From contig OY829658.1 of NCBI GenBank assembly GCA_963691815.1, forward strand, positions 13,417,326-13,481,325: a DNA stretch of 64,000 nucleotides, written 5' to 3'. This document shows, piece by piece, positions 1 to 12,990 of the stretch (the first letter of the stretch is position 1; each line of letters begins with the position of its first letter). Source of the DNA: Echiichthys vipera (Eukaryota; Chordata; Actinopteri; Perciformes; Trachinidae). Made by a program: the position numbers and the translations under genes. The notes beneath the pieces were generated by a model, which saw nothing but the letters and a program-made list of their open reading frames with translations, searched no databases and was not told the DNA's origin.

Positions 1-604
1 AACCAACAATTCAAATAAATGCACAATTCACAATGAAATAAAAAAGGAGCAATTCTCATGTTTGAGAAGCTGGAAATGGCAAATGTTGGGTATTTCCACC
101 CAGGATAAATGACCTAAATGATTAACAATTTTAATAGTTGTTGCCATTTAATTTTCTGCTGATCGACTACTCATTTCAGTTGCTTCTACTACTCTTGCTC
201 TTTCACTCTTTTATGTCTGTCTCTAAGCCCTGTAATTAACTTTGTCTCATTTTAAAGTGTTCTTTTGTCTCTGTGTGATACTCCTGCTCTCCTCATCACC
301 ATCCCATCTGTGACTTATTGTGTGCCACCTAATTTAACTGTCACTGCATCAGCTCTTCTGTATGGGTCAGTCTGCGTCTCTGTATTATTTAGTGCATCTG
401 GGTGTCTATAAATACACTTGCAATGTGTGCCCTGCATACTTAAGCCTGGGCTGCTGTATCACACACACCAAATTAAGAAATCTGATTTAGAATTAGGATA
501 AACATCTTCTTTATTACAATTGATAAGATCGATAAACAAAAAAGATTATGTTAGTCCACCTATCTGACACTCTGCCTCTTCTTTCTGTGTCTGTCTGTTT
601 CTAG
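1..604 (+). other. hibadh: Last intron of hibadh (3' part)
   Basis: This stretch precedes the terminal hibadh exon and ends in a pyrimidine-rich acceptor (TGTCTGTTTCTAG) at 604. I looked for an earlier hibadh exon here and found none, so it reads as intron. It is AT-rich, without a recognisable repeat or RNA gene. Confidence 0.6.
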
Positions 605-763
605 GATCTTGGTTTGGCTCAAAACACTGCCACCAACACTAAGACACCCATCCCTCTGGGGTCCCTCGCCCACCAGATCTTTCGGGTCATGTGCTCCCGC
701 GGCTATGCTAACAAGGACTTCTCATCCGTCTTCCAATTCCTACGCGAGGAGGAAGGACAGTAA
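605..763 (+). CDS. hibadh: 3-hydroxyisobutyrate dehydrogenase, C-terminal exon (partial gene)
   Basis: This is the last coding exon of the mitochondrial enzyme that oxidises 3-hydroxyisobutyrate to methylmalonate semialdehyde in valine breakdown. Read from the acceptor AG at 603-604 in phase 0, it gives 52 codons and a TAA stop. It starts DLGLAQNT, contains GSLAHQIFRVMCSRGY and ends DFSSVFQFLREEEGQ. That is the conserved tail of vertebrate HIBADH: the DLGLA helix, the LAHQI segment and the FSSVFQFLREEE terminus. The NAD-binding Rossmann fold and the catalytic lysine lie in upstream exons outside the window. The exon is too short to stand out as an ORF and its frame has no ATG at the start. 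HIBADH lies outside EVX1 and is co-oriented with HOXA in human, and the same arrangement is seen here, which supports both calls. Whether this is the a or b teleost copy cannot be told. Confidence 0.9.
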   Translation, partial: DLGLAQNTATNTKTPIPLGSLAHQIFRVMCSRGYANKDFSSVFQFLREEEGQ

Positions 764-805
764 ATGGAGGGGGAATATATTTGACTGTGATGTTACAATA
801 CATAA

Positions 806-998
<193 letters not shown>

Positions 999-2186
999 CC
1001 CAGTGCCCCTTATCCCACAATGCTCAGGAGAGACTAAGGCCTTGCCCTCAGGCGCAGATCTGTGGTCCAATTAACATACTGTATGTCGGCACATGTCCCC
1101 TCATAGCATCAGCTGAATCATATTTTCAATTCATGGCTTCCAACTGCATGGGGGAAATGCTAAAACTGACCTTAGATCAGTATCTAGAGACAAAGCACCT
1201 CTCTTCCCAGGCTGGGCTGAGAGGCCGGAGTGGAAAATGATAGGTAGGATGAGGCGCTGCAGGTTTATATGTACCAATGCAAATAATATGTGTTTTTTCA
1301 GGTTGATAAGTAATAATTGCATGACTGTGAAAGGTTTAAGTATGCTTTTGTCTGGTTTGTGCTTATTGCCTGTTACCCAAATGACTCTGAACTGCCCCTG
1401 TTAAATGAAAGAGGATAGAAAAGAAAACACAAGTTACAGTAAGATTTTACATTATAGGAATTTCATTCGAGAGAAGAAGTGCAGAGTTTAGGTTACCCTA
1501 TTTCTACAGGAGAAAAAAACTCCCATATTCACAGCACTACATGTAAGGTAACCAAAACTGGCCACACTGTTTGCTCAAAGTTCACTTGTTTTGCTACATT
1601 TGTCTGTTTTTGGCAGGAAGGTGGTATCATTCAATCAAAGATTACTGATCCCCTGAGTCATCCTGCCAGCATACATACTTTCATTCACTCACTGAATCGA
1701 CCACTTCAGCTCAGTTAAATACTGTGATATACTATATCTGGTTATTTTTGCACTGTTTGCATCGCAGTGCGATGTGCCAGGCCATTTTGATACAGTTAAA
1801 GAATCTCTTTGAACTTACCTCTCTTCTCTATTGTCTGCATCTGCTTATCGAGCCACTGGAGTATTATTTTGTGACCAACACTGTTTGAATTTTATACTGT
1901 TCACTACAAAATGTTGTTTTGACTTTTATTACAGTCAGTCCTCACATTTCTTTCCTCTGTCTGTCTGTCTCTCTGTCTCTTATCTTGTATGACATCTGTG
2001 TAAAATGAAAGTGAGGAACGGTTCCTCCCTGCTCTGAGCAAATGTACATAATGTATATTTCATATTGTTGCATAGTATTGAAGAGGAATCTAAAAGGATT
2101 GTCACTTTTTGTAGTAAAATTCATTATTAGCGTCTACAGTTTGTCTTTGCTCTGTGAAACAGATCCTCAGTCGCACTGTAGCCTAA

Positions 2187-2192
2187 AATAAA
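2187..2192 (+). terminator. hibadh: Candidate hibadh poly(A) signal
   Basis: A canonical AATAAA is followed within 20-40 bp by GT-rich DNA (GTATTTGGTGTTTGTCTGG), the expected arrangement of cleavage site and downstream element. It would give a 3'UTR of about 1.4 kb. Confidence 0.55.
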
Positions 2193-2210
2193 ACATGTTC
2201 TCTGTATTTG

Positions 2211-5200
2211 GTGTTTGTCTGGTTTTGTAAGGTGAGTGCAGCATGTTGCTTAAGAAGTAGCACTTATCATTCAAGGTATGATTATGTATAGCTTATATAA
2301 TTATCTATTTGCACACTGCATATTGTGAAATAGTTCTTACAAATAATATGTTAGTGACAAGTTTGGTAAGTTCAGAACATTTAAGGGTAGACTCAATTGC
2401 CATATTGCCTGTTGATTGATCAGAACAAACACCTAATTAAACCGGAACAAGCAGTTCTGTGCGGTTGTATTCAGGCCCAGTGGTGCTTTGCTGAATTGGC
2501 CAACGGTGCGGGACACGCCAAAATAAGGGTGACAGTCTTGACGGTTCGGCTGGGACCAACCGCCGGCTTGACGTGTCCCTTCATGAAGACGGTAGAATTT
2601 ATCCTCTGGGGACCATGAAATGTCTGTAAAAACATGTCATGCAATCCAACATTCATTGAGTCTGTGGAACAACACACCCAGCCAGTCCTCAATTTGCAGC
2701 CTATTTACATTATATTCATATATTTACGTTTACAGCTCATTTTCTTACTTTTGAGATCATACAAGCCATCCCCTGTTATTGTTATGTTGTTATTGTTTGA
2801 AGACAAGAAAAACATTTGCTACCTACTGTATGTGCTCATTACATTCATCCTGTGAGAGGGATCCTTCCTTGGTTCTTCTCCCTGAAGTTTTTTCTGTGTT
2901 CTTCTTTTTTTTGTGATAAACATATTATTTGTATTTTTCATCATTCGAATCAAGTGTGGATAAACTATGTCATAAGATGTACAGACTTTGAATCCCCTCA
3001 GGGTCGATTAACAAACCTAACTTAACAATCAAGATGACCAGCAGAACAATAACACTAAGTACTGTGTAATCCTTTGGTCTTTCAACTGCATCCATCTCGC
3101 CATGTGTGTATACACAACATGGTCTTCTGTTTGCATGTTTCAGAGGATGTTAAAACAGTCTTATTTAACTTGCTAATATCCAGCCATCTTGCTTTTCAGT
3201 GGGCTGTTGTTCCTTTGTTTCTCCAAAGCTCTTCAGCAGGAGCTCATATAATGCTTAACGTCAGCTGAGGAGAAATAGCAGCACTAATCTCAGAATGATG
3301 CCCTTATTTCCATCATTATAATGAAATGAGGGGAAAAAACAAGTGTGGTTTTGTTTTATTTTACTCTCTTTTTTTTCTGAGGACTGGTGTTTCTTTGCAA
3401 CATTTTATGGAGCTGCTGTCGTCTAAGTGGCAGCCACAGTTGTAGCAGACTGCGGCGAGCCGTTGGTGGCAGGGGTTGTGTCGTGGGCTTGTGACTCAGT
3501 CTGTTATTGTTCCTCTGGAAGTATGCACTTGCCTCGACTGTGTGCTTTGAAGATTATCTTCATTTGATTATAAAAGAGAAGTACCTCTAGATTTATATTA
3601 AGAAGCCATTGGTATCACATATGTCTTCCCATGCAACTGCTGGGGTCACTAGTGAGTCAGGATTTGGTATGTTTCACCCTCAATTACCATATTGGTCTTT
3701 GCAGACAATAGACTCTGGGCTTCCTGAGGTCTAGCTAAAGAAGAGCTACGCCTCTGGCCTGGCCTGCTGAATAAGGCAGCGTAGCTGATTCATATTTGGG
3801 TGTTTTAATTTGCCTGTGTTTTATAGCAGGCTGCTGAGCCGGCGGTTTCCTCATTAAAGGACACATGAAAGCAGGCTGTAAAGGAGCCTTGGTGAGACCG
3901 GCCTGCGCTGACGTCTGAAGGGGACTTGAGCGACCGAAGGACCGACCGAGTCCCGAGCCAGCCGGTCTGAGCCGAGGGCCTCACCCACTTAGCCAGGCAG
4001 CCAGTGGTGGGACACCAGACACACCACACTGAATTGTGTCCAAGCAAGGATACAACAGTCTGATGTGTCAGCAGGAGTTCATTGTTTGATGCAAGACTGG
4101 TTAGTATTGTGGGATTGGAACAATAGTCCAGTTTTAACATACTGACCTGAGAGATATATTGCATAATTACTATGCTATACTACTATACTATTCTGATATT
4201 AGTATCAGAATACCCACACGAACCTGAGCTTAGATGTTAACATTCTTTAATGTTTTAAAACACATTTTTCTAATATTATACACAGTATTCCTGTTTTCAC
4301 TCTGTTTTTTCTTTCAGGGTCCTCTGCATCTGTGCTCTCTGTGTCACTGCATCACCACTGCAGCCGGGGAATGACTGTAACAGCACTGTCACAGCACTTT
4401 CTGCCTATATATAGTATAGTTGTGTTGCATTTATGTATATTATACGCAGATGATGGTGTGTAATAAGACTTTGAAATGAATCACTCTCCTGGTAAGCCCC
4501 CTCGCCCCCTGCCATTTAGAGAATAAAACAGCCTTAGCTCTGCGAGTTGCTGCTGTGATAAATACCTGGGGCAACAGCGTTCATTATTTCACCATTATAA
4601 CCATTGGTGGATCTTCTCGGCTGTTTAACGACCCGCTCCTTAAGGAAGTAAGAGCGTTGGTATCACATCAGAGTGTGTGTGTGTGTGTGTGTTTATGGGG
4701 GGGGGGGGCAGGCTCCTCTAAGCACCCTGTGATTCATATCAAATGCAAGTTAAGTGGCATGTGGCTAAATTAGTGGCTGGATTCTAGCAGGTATAATAGC
4801 TCGCCTGGCGGTGCGTAACAAGCCACTGTCTCACTGTGTAGTAATGTGGCCTTGATATCTTTTACATGAACCCACCAATAATACTCAGCCCATATCCACA
4901 CCCACAGCGTCTGCACAAAAGCACAACACCCACATAAGTCTTCTTCCTGTTTTGTAGACAACATTCCCCCATCCTGAGTCATTGACTCCGCTTAGATTCA
5001 TTAGTGAAGATAATTCTATTGCAGACAGCAGGTCAGCACATGACATGTCACGGCGACAGCGAAGCACATAACAGCAGCTAATTATAACTATGAAGTCCTC
5101 ATTAGAATATCTAGGGGGGCGTATTGAGCTGCTGTAAACATGTTCCCAGTACCTGGTTAAAAGGTTGCGTATCAACAATATGAGTGAAAATCTGGGGGAG

Positions 5201-6136
5201 AAAAGACCCTGGGCAATCTGACCCTGTTCGTCTTGTCTTGCTATCTTGTTTTCACTCACTTTTCCTCCCTTTGTAACTTGGACATGTGTTGTTCAAGGGC
5301 ATGCAAATAGTTTAATCGTGTCCCCCGATTTATAAGACATTAACATCCCTGCTGTCCTCCAACATTTTATTAATTCATTCACTCCTTCCTATCCCGTTCT
5401 GGCTTTCTCCTGCTGCCCTTACCTCCCCTTTTACAGTACACCTCACATTACCCCCCACACACCCTCTGTCACCTGTGAGTAACGACAACACACACCCTCT
5501 ATTCATCACACACTACTGCACATGCTCAGTAGCTCTTCATTATATTAATTACTCTCATTGGAAGAGTAATCATCAGCCCCATCAGAATCCATCACAGCTC
5601 GGTTCCCACAGAGACCCAGGTCCCGGTAAATAATCACTGGCGTCGGTACCAGTGCTCCGGCCCCGACGTTCCCATCGGACACACCAGGGTGGGCCCTAAA
5701 TACCCGGGGGGGTGCAGCTTCCGCCGAGCCACATTCATCTCTGCCACCAGCTCAGGAAGAAGGTGGCTGTGAGGCCGGTTCCAGGGGTGACTGGTGCTGT
5801 TTTAGTGCTGTAATGGGTTAGGGTTGGTGAGAGCAGCAGAGTAAAGGTAGACGGATCCAGGCTCAGCAGTCAGAGGAGAATAACACATTCTGTTTTAAAA
5901 TGAAAAATGAAACATGGAGTCCGAACAAATGTATAAAGGGTCAGGTTCACAACAAGCATGCTCTGTGTTGGTCATCAAACTGTGGAATGTTAACTCAGTA
6001 ACAGAAGTTTAGTTGCACATTGAAACCGTTTTTTATATGAACTCCAGACAATGTCCAATGTATTAGGTGCAGCCATTGTCCAAAGTTTACCATTCGCACA
6101 TGTAGCACACAGCAGGAGATTGTCTTTGTCAGACGC
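2211..6136. other. Intergenic DNA, no gene seen
   Basis: The short frames on both strands here lack codon structure, splice sites or family resemblance. The only recognisable item is a decayed interspersed-repeat tail near 2840-3020. Near 4675-4710 there is a short TG tract followed by a G run. Confidence 0.6.
2840..3020 (+). repeat. Decayed interspersed repeat tail (fish-type)
   Basis: The phrase TGAGAGGGATCCTTCCTTGG followed by TTCTCCCTGAAGTTTTTTC, then a GTACAGACTTTGAATCCCCT block, resembles the common 3' tail of fish non-LTR or SINE elements. It is divergent and the ends are approximate. The identification rests on remembered family appearance, not on a search. Confidence 0.4.
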
Positions 6137-6620
6137 AGAGGCAGGACATGACTCGGATTATGGCTTGGTCACGTAGCTGGTTCATAATGTGGTCAGAATC
6201 TCTCTCCGTTTCTTTAATTTGTCTGGATCAGTACTCACCAGCATAACTTCCTGAACCGTGTAGTCACTCCCCATAGGAGCTTTCATCGGCGTCTTTGTGT
6301 AAATTACCCTTTTTCACCATGAGATGTTTGTTTGCTTCTGGTTTCGCGCAAGCCGCATGATAGACGCATAAAATGGACTTAGTACTATGGTGATGGCATG
6401 GTAAAGTCCATTTAATGTGTCCAAACAAACTGATTTCGGACATTTGTATTCTCACATACAGCTCCTCTGGGTAATGTCCAGATAATTTCATGTGTGAAAG
6501 CGGCTGCTACAAGACCTCCTGGATATGAGTGATGAACTTCCAATTTTGTCTCCTGATACAGATTCCGATACCTCAATTCCAAGTATCTGTTAATATGAGT
6601 ACTAATCAAATACTAATGCT
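6137..6620. repeat. Dispersed repeat, copy 1
   Basis: This segment shares ordered blocks with 12598-12990 in the same orientation: GAGGCAGGACA(T/C)GAC, then GGATTA, then TGTAAAT(T/C)ACCCTT, then CA(G)ATGTTTGTTT. The blocks are spaced alike, so the two are diverged copies of one family. The family is not identified. The downstream part (GATTCCGATACC, AGTATCTG) looks like a fish DNA-transposon relic. Confidence 0.5.
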
Positions 6621-7101
6621 CTCCTCTTCCCCAATTTAAAATAGGTACACTGCACGGCATTGAAGTCTTCGTAATTATTTTTATTTAAGATAATATGAGG
6701 CCAGAGGACTTGTACAAACTGAGCCATTGGTCGACCATGACTGAACGTATGTAAATGACAGCGGAGCACAGAATGTTATAATGACATGAATTAAGAAACT
6801 GCGGACCGGTCATATGATGTTTATTAAAACCAGGTCTATCAGTTCAGTTTCTTGCTTGCAACTATTTAGCAGTTTTGAGTTGTCTTTAAAGAGGAGCAAA
6901 AACAACATTTAAAACACAGTTCACGACTGCAGCACAATTTGAAATGTGGCTCCAAAACTTCAAGAGTCACTCTAAATTTACCAAATTCGAGCCTCTAGTT
7001 GTCCTGAACGTAGCAACTCTGTGATGGCCTCATCTTGCTCCGTTTAAAGCTCTCTTCATGGCCAATTGACCTGATAGCTCACTCTTGTCTCTTGCTAATT
7101 G

Positions 7102-7103
<2 letters not shown>

Positions 7104-7147
<44 letters not shown>
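7104..7147 (+). repeat. (AG)n microsatellite
   Basis: A pure AG tract of about 22 units followed by purine-rich DNA. Confidence 0.97.
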
Positions 7148-7152
<5 letters not shown>

Positions 7153-7380
7153 GAACAGACAGAAGGAGAAAATGAGGGGGGAGTGACGAGGAAGGAATGA
7201 TGTGATAGAGGATGAGTGAGAGCAGAGAAGCGAGGGGTGGTGTAGCATGCAAGGCCTCATTGATTAGGTGGTGAGCGGTGCAATGTTTCTCTCCTGACGC
7301 TTACACGCATTAAAGCTACATAAACACCCATAATTGGTTCGTTTAGAGTGGAGTGAAGAGAAACAGCATACTCACATACA

Positions 7381-7383
<3 letters not shown>

Positions 7384-7472
<89 letters not shown>
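7384..7472 (+). repeat. (TG)n microsatellite
   Basis: A TG array of about 44 units with one TTTG interruption near 7412. Confidence 0.97.
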
Positions 7473-7473
<1 letters not shown>

Positions 7474-8303
7474 AATATATATAGAGAAGAGAGTCGCAAA
7501 ATTAAATGCTCATAAAAAGGCATCACAAGCTTGCAGAGTAGTTAGGGTGGATGGAAAAATGCCCATGAATGTGTGTGTATGTCATATGTCCCAGTGCTGT
7601 ACTAAGCAGGAATGATAAAACCATCCTCGGAGACTTTAGGATGACAATAACACTCACTTCAGGGAGGGTACAAAATGGGAGGGACGCTGCTGACTGTGAC
7701 AAATTAGCTTTCAAATATCAAGGTCGCCCATTGGCTGAGGACGTCAGGAGGGAGAGGTACGGTTGGCTGGCTGAGTTGATGGATAGTTATTATGCCATGC
7801 TAATAAAAGATGCAGCAACTTCGGGGCTTTGCAGTTCAATGATAGTTGCGGAGAGCTGCTCGGCGGTGTCATATGGGATTCTGCAAAGGGTGCATGCGCT
7901 CATCCATGCATTTGAGCAGTTCTGTGTACGTGCTGGAACACAACAACACACAAATATGGAAAAGAAAAAAGACACTATGAGGAAAATTAGACAGCTGTGT
8001 GTCCTGCAGCATTGATGTCAGTGATCCTAGCTCTGTTTGTGGATGACAGTGTGTGTGACAGGCAATATTCAGGGTGTTCCCTGCGTCTCATAGCACCATA
8101 TCCATCAGGTCATAAGACCCCCTGACAGGGTGTAAATGCCCCCCCACCCCACCCCAGAGGGTCATGTCACTGGCTGAATGGAGTGCTCCCTGGACGTGGA
8201 ATGATGGGATTCCTCGGTCTTGGCTGTCATCTCTAATCCAACACTCTCAGCCACACAGCTGAATCTTCATCTCTCTCTCTCTCTCATGCTGTGTACTGTA
8301 TGC

Positions 8304-8337
8304 CCCCCCCCCCACACACACACACACACAAACACAC
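8304..8337 (+). repeat. C run plus short (CA)n
   Basis: A C tract followed directly by CA units, about 34 bp in all. Confidence 0.9.
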
Positions 8338-10703
8338 CTTGCTCCCTCCATCTCCCCACACTGTGCTACAAATAAATTTGCATTCACTGCCAATTCAGAC
8401 GCTGTATCAACTTTGCTGAATCTACATATCGTTGACGTGTCCAGGTGCTAAGTCACCATTATGTCTCTCTCGCCAACACACGCAGACACACAGGGGAAGG
8501 GGCAGGCAGGTCACAGTGGCCCCAGAGCACTGGACTGTGCTAAGCAGGTAAATATAGCGAGGACAGGCTTTATTAGAATAGAAAAAGCTCTGTTACTGTC
8601 ACAGGTAAGCATGACCGATTGGGATGGATTTCTACGTCCAACAGTCGTCCTCAGCTATTCCGAGAAGCCTCCACACTTTTGGGTTGTGTCTTTTCTGGAC
8701 CAATCCTAACAGAACAAATGCCTCATAAGGTCACGTTTGCTCCTGGTTTTAATTATTTCACTGTTTAAAAAAAAACAGTCATCTGGGTTGTGTGTTGGGG
8801 TGTGCACCCTCTTTAACTTATTGCTATTCTTCCAGGTCTATAAAAAAAGGAGATGGTGTGTATGTCATGTCTTCCTAAAGTAACTGCCTAGCAGATTACC
8901 GCCTTATTGCCTCCAAATCAATACCCTTGAGTGGGTGAAAAATAAGGCTACTTTCATCTCAAGTCAGCTCAGCGTCTGCCCCGTGCACGCACTCGCACAC
9001 GACACAACACTGTTCATGCACGCTTTTTTACATATTTATTATAATGTTTTAATGTAAAAGGGAGAAATAGACAGATGATGTGAAGCCAAGGTTGTGTAAT
9101 CTCTCTTGCCTTGTCACAGGCACTAAGCCTACGCACAAGGAACCATCCATTCTGGTCCTCTAAAGCTCATTGATCCTATCAACACCCCCTCTCTCCCTCA
9201 CATCGCTACACACTCACTCTATAACTGGGATCAATATTGATTATCATCTTTAAACTGTCTGTCTTTGGCCATGTGCTTCAGGAGCTGCTTTACCCTAAAG
9301 GTATTGAGGTTTGAGGAAATAATAAAAGGATATGATGACTTTTGTTTTGGGCTCATTTCGGGGTTTTTATGACTCAAAGCCGAAGTGGAGCATGAGGAAT
9401 AAAATAGAGAGAATAATGTTAGGGAGATGGTAAGATATGAATATGAAAGGCAATCTTGTTTGATTTGTTTTCTAGTTTCTAAATGGAGCCTTGAATCTCT
9501 GTGTTTGTGTATTTGCTCTCCGCATTCTGAACCCATCAGTAGCCACCAAAGCCACGTACACATTGGCATCAGTGTCCAGCTCCCTTCTGTCCTCCTTTAT
9601 CCCACTCTCCCACCCCACACGTCTAACTCCATCCGGTCAATCATGCCTCTCAGATAGCCCCATGATCGCAATCGACACTCAAATGATGGAAGTGAATAAA
9701 AGTCATTACTGACAGTCAGCGTGAGTCATGGCCGAGCATTAAAAGTTGCGTCTGGCCCCGTGGCTGCTCATCCCTCAGCTGTGCTTTATGATGGGGAGAC
9801 CTGGCCGAGTTCACATCGCCTTTCTTCGCCAATCTCCATCAATCCACCACAACTATAGACAACCCCGCCTCCCCTGTACTTAATGTACCTTGCATGGTCA
9901 GACATCTAACCACTTTTATCCAAGTGGTGGTTGTGGGGTTTGGGTGAAGGGGTGTCGTAGAGGTCTTGGTGTCTGGGTTTGCAAAAATGTGGTTGTTGTA
10001 ATAAACCAAATGAGCTGCTACTTTTTATTTATAAATTAAAAACGCATTGCCGCTCTCTGGAACATGGGACTAATTATTTCTCACAGTGGTAAAGGCAATG
10101 GTCGGACAAAAAAAGACCTCTTGGCAGCCATTACACTGATGCTGTCCATACTCCCCACCTGACTATACTAACCACTGCCTAAACAAGTCTTTACCTAATG
10201 TAAACTAAAACAGACCAGTGAGTCACCCACCATCTTAGACCTTCTCCTAACTGGTCCTGTCCTCATAAACCCAGTGCAGAGAGAGAGCAGTGTTTACAGA
10301 AACACAGGAGCGGCTCACCTCTGATCTGCCCTGCGATACAGGAAAAGAAAAAAGACAGCAAGGGAATGAGAGAGAAGGACAGAGAGAGGAAAGGAGACGC
10401 CAGAGGTTACATGATTGCAGGACAAACTCATAAAAGTTCCATTAACCCGCGAGGAGTTTCAGAGGCCCTGTTTTCATCCAGCAGACAGCCGTCACAAACA
10501 GAGCATCACCATAAACGGTGTCCTCCTTCCTTACCTCCATCTTTCTCTTGATCTCTACAGACGTCGCTCCCACGGTCTCTTTTTGTTCTCCTTCTCCTTT
10601 ATCCCTCCTTTTATTTTCTGTTTTTGATATTCAACTGATTTCTTCTTTCCCTATTCATAGTGGACAAGCACAGACATTACAAACACAGACCCATAAATCA
10701 AGA

Positions 10704-10745
10704 CCCCCCCCCCCCCCCCACACACACACACACACACACACACAC
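10704..10745 (+). repeat. C run plus (CA)n
   Basis: A poly-C run followed by about 13 CA units, in pyrimidine-rich surroundings. Confidence 0.9.
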
Positions 10746-12597
10746 TCTTCCTCCCTGTTTTTCCCTCCCCCTCGGCTGACCAAAACAAGACTCCCTTCTT
10801 ATACACTCTCCCCGTTTAAACTGGGTTCCTGGTCTGTGAGTCACAACCTGAAGACGCCACAGATCTGTCAGCGTCAGTCTGTCTGTCTTATTAAACCGTC
10901 TTGCCATTCATCCGTGTCTATTCACTTACTGCTTTCACGTTGATCTGACTGCCTTACAGAGAAATTAGCATCAACGTGTGTCTTTTGTGTGAGGACATTC
11001 TGTTAACTGAAGTGGTAATCTGAGATTGCATTGTTTCAATTGTGTTGCCATCTTTGGTATTGACCTAAGAATCAGCTTTTTCTCATCTCCGCAGTTTCCA
11101 GGGTTCAAAGTTTTTTTTTGGTGCTGCTGTCCATTGTTGCAATAGGCTAACTTATCTTCTGCCAGAAACAAAACATTCTGTTCAACACGGAAACTCAATT
11201 AACACTGTTTTCCTGAACATGGTATGATCTGAAACATCAGTAATTGGTAAGAGGAATAAGTGCAACATGTCTATATAGCTATTAGGGGTGTCATTATTTT
11301 CCAAATCATTCAGCACTGATGGCTGATGCGACAATAAGGCTAAGAGTGTTTACGAGATGCACCTGAGGGGTACCTGAATGCACCATGAAGTCCCAAGCCC
11401 ACAGGCACCAGGCCTTTCCTACCCTTACTCTTTGTTGTTTCTTTATATAACTCACTGGAAGGCAAAATGTTGCCACATCAGGAAGGTCAGGGAAACCGAA
11501 GCATTTTATGTTGTTTCTCTGTCATCTCCAAATCCAGAAGTGGCCATGGTGTCAGAGAAAAGTGCATCTGCAGGTAATCTCCAATAACCCTGTGCCTTTA
11601 GCTGTATTGTTGAGACTGCTTTTGATTTTGAGAATTGATATTGACTGATTTTTGATTTAACATTGAAATCATGACACACCTACTATACAGGCCTAAATAT
11701 GAAACCGTTTTTAATATTAGGCTACTTTTAGTAAAGATCCAGTCATCCAATTCTAACAATTGTTTATAATCAATCATAAAAAACAAACTAGAGACCAGTG
11801 ATGGGATCATATCAGCTGCAACGCCAGGGGCGTGTATAGTTTTGTGACTGTACCTCGCACAGTAATCAGGCCAGGCGTGTAAATATCAGCACCTCTTGAG
11901 CGACCTCAGAACAAACATTTATAATATTAAATATAACCGGAATTAAAACTGTAAGGTCTCTTAGAGCACCGTGTGTTTCTAACAATTCAATATGCAACAA
12001 GTAATAATTACTGAATAGTGAAATGGCATAGCATAAAAAGGCTTATATGTTCAATCTAAACAGCTATACACGTAAGATGATGCTTATGTAACATTCTAAC
12101 ATAAAACAGATGGAGTATGAAATATAACCAAATATCATTATCGTAAAATATAATCACCAAAATTTATAATCGGCCACCTAGGGAGGAATCAGGATTACCC
12201 TTTAAGACCAAATCCTGTAGCCATACATAAAAGTTATCATATGCCATCTTCATCCTACCTTTAACAGATACTTTAATCCTATAAATAAATGTTTTCTGTT
12301 GATTTATCCTTTTTTTAAATTAATCCTAGCAAACCTTATTTGTGGAGATATTTTGAGTGTTGCAACTTCTACCTTGTCAGTCACAAGAGTTTTATAGTTT
12401 CGGGGAGGTCAACTCCCAGCCAGCCAGCGCGAGTGTTCTTTGAAATCATCCATTAAAGCACTAAGCACAGGCTCTTAGCTTCTCTACTGATGCTCTCACT
12501 ATCTGGTACCACTATCTCTTCTGCTCCTTTTCCCATGGTGTAACCTTACTCCTAAAGTCATCTTGCTTTGGTTTAGGTGAGGGGTGGGGTAGGCATG

Positions 12598-12990
12598 CAG
12601 GAGGCAGGACACGACGTGGATTACACCGTGGTCAAGTCTTTTGCCGTTCCTTGAATTTGTTTGACGATTTTGGCATCAGCCCTGACTGACAGGACCTCCA
12701 GAATCTCATTGTCTCTACAGATAGACATTTCTATTGCAGTCTTTATGTAAATCACCCTTATTTTTCACCTCAGATGTTTGTTTTCTTTAGGTGTTGCATA
12801 TGAATAGTATAGTCAATAATAATAAAAAAAAAGTATAACCTTGGTGAATATGGAGACATTTCTGCCATCCAAGCACTTCTACAACACTTCTAGCAGGATA
12901 CAAATTCTGTCTGCGTTTTCAGCCTGCCACGAAAAGTATCGCTCTACTAATATCAAGAATTTTATATTGTTTAGATTTCAGATGATAACT
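12598..12990. repeat. Dispersed repeat, copy 2
   Basis: This is the second, more diverged copy of the family at 6137-6620, aligned through GAGGCAGGACACGAC, GGATTACACC, ATGTAAATCACCCTT and CAGATGTTTGTTTTC. Both copies have the same orientation. No terminal repeats or coding remnant could be defined. Confidence 0.5.

Larger units (their letters stand above)
6621..12597. other. Intergenic DNA, no gene seen
   Basis: Apart from simple repeats at about 7104, 7384, 8305 and 10705 I see no coding structure, RNA gene or clear transposon. Open frames such as those near 7569-8015 and 10518-10943 lack splice context and family resemblance and run through low-complexity sequence. Confidence 0.55.

Noticed and set aside
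7569..8015. 148-codon plus-strand frame
   Set aside because: It has no recognisable domain, starts inside TG-rich sequence and lacks splice or promoter context. It is expected by chance in a 20-kb gap.
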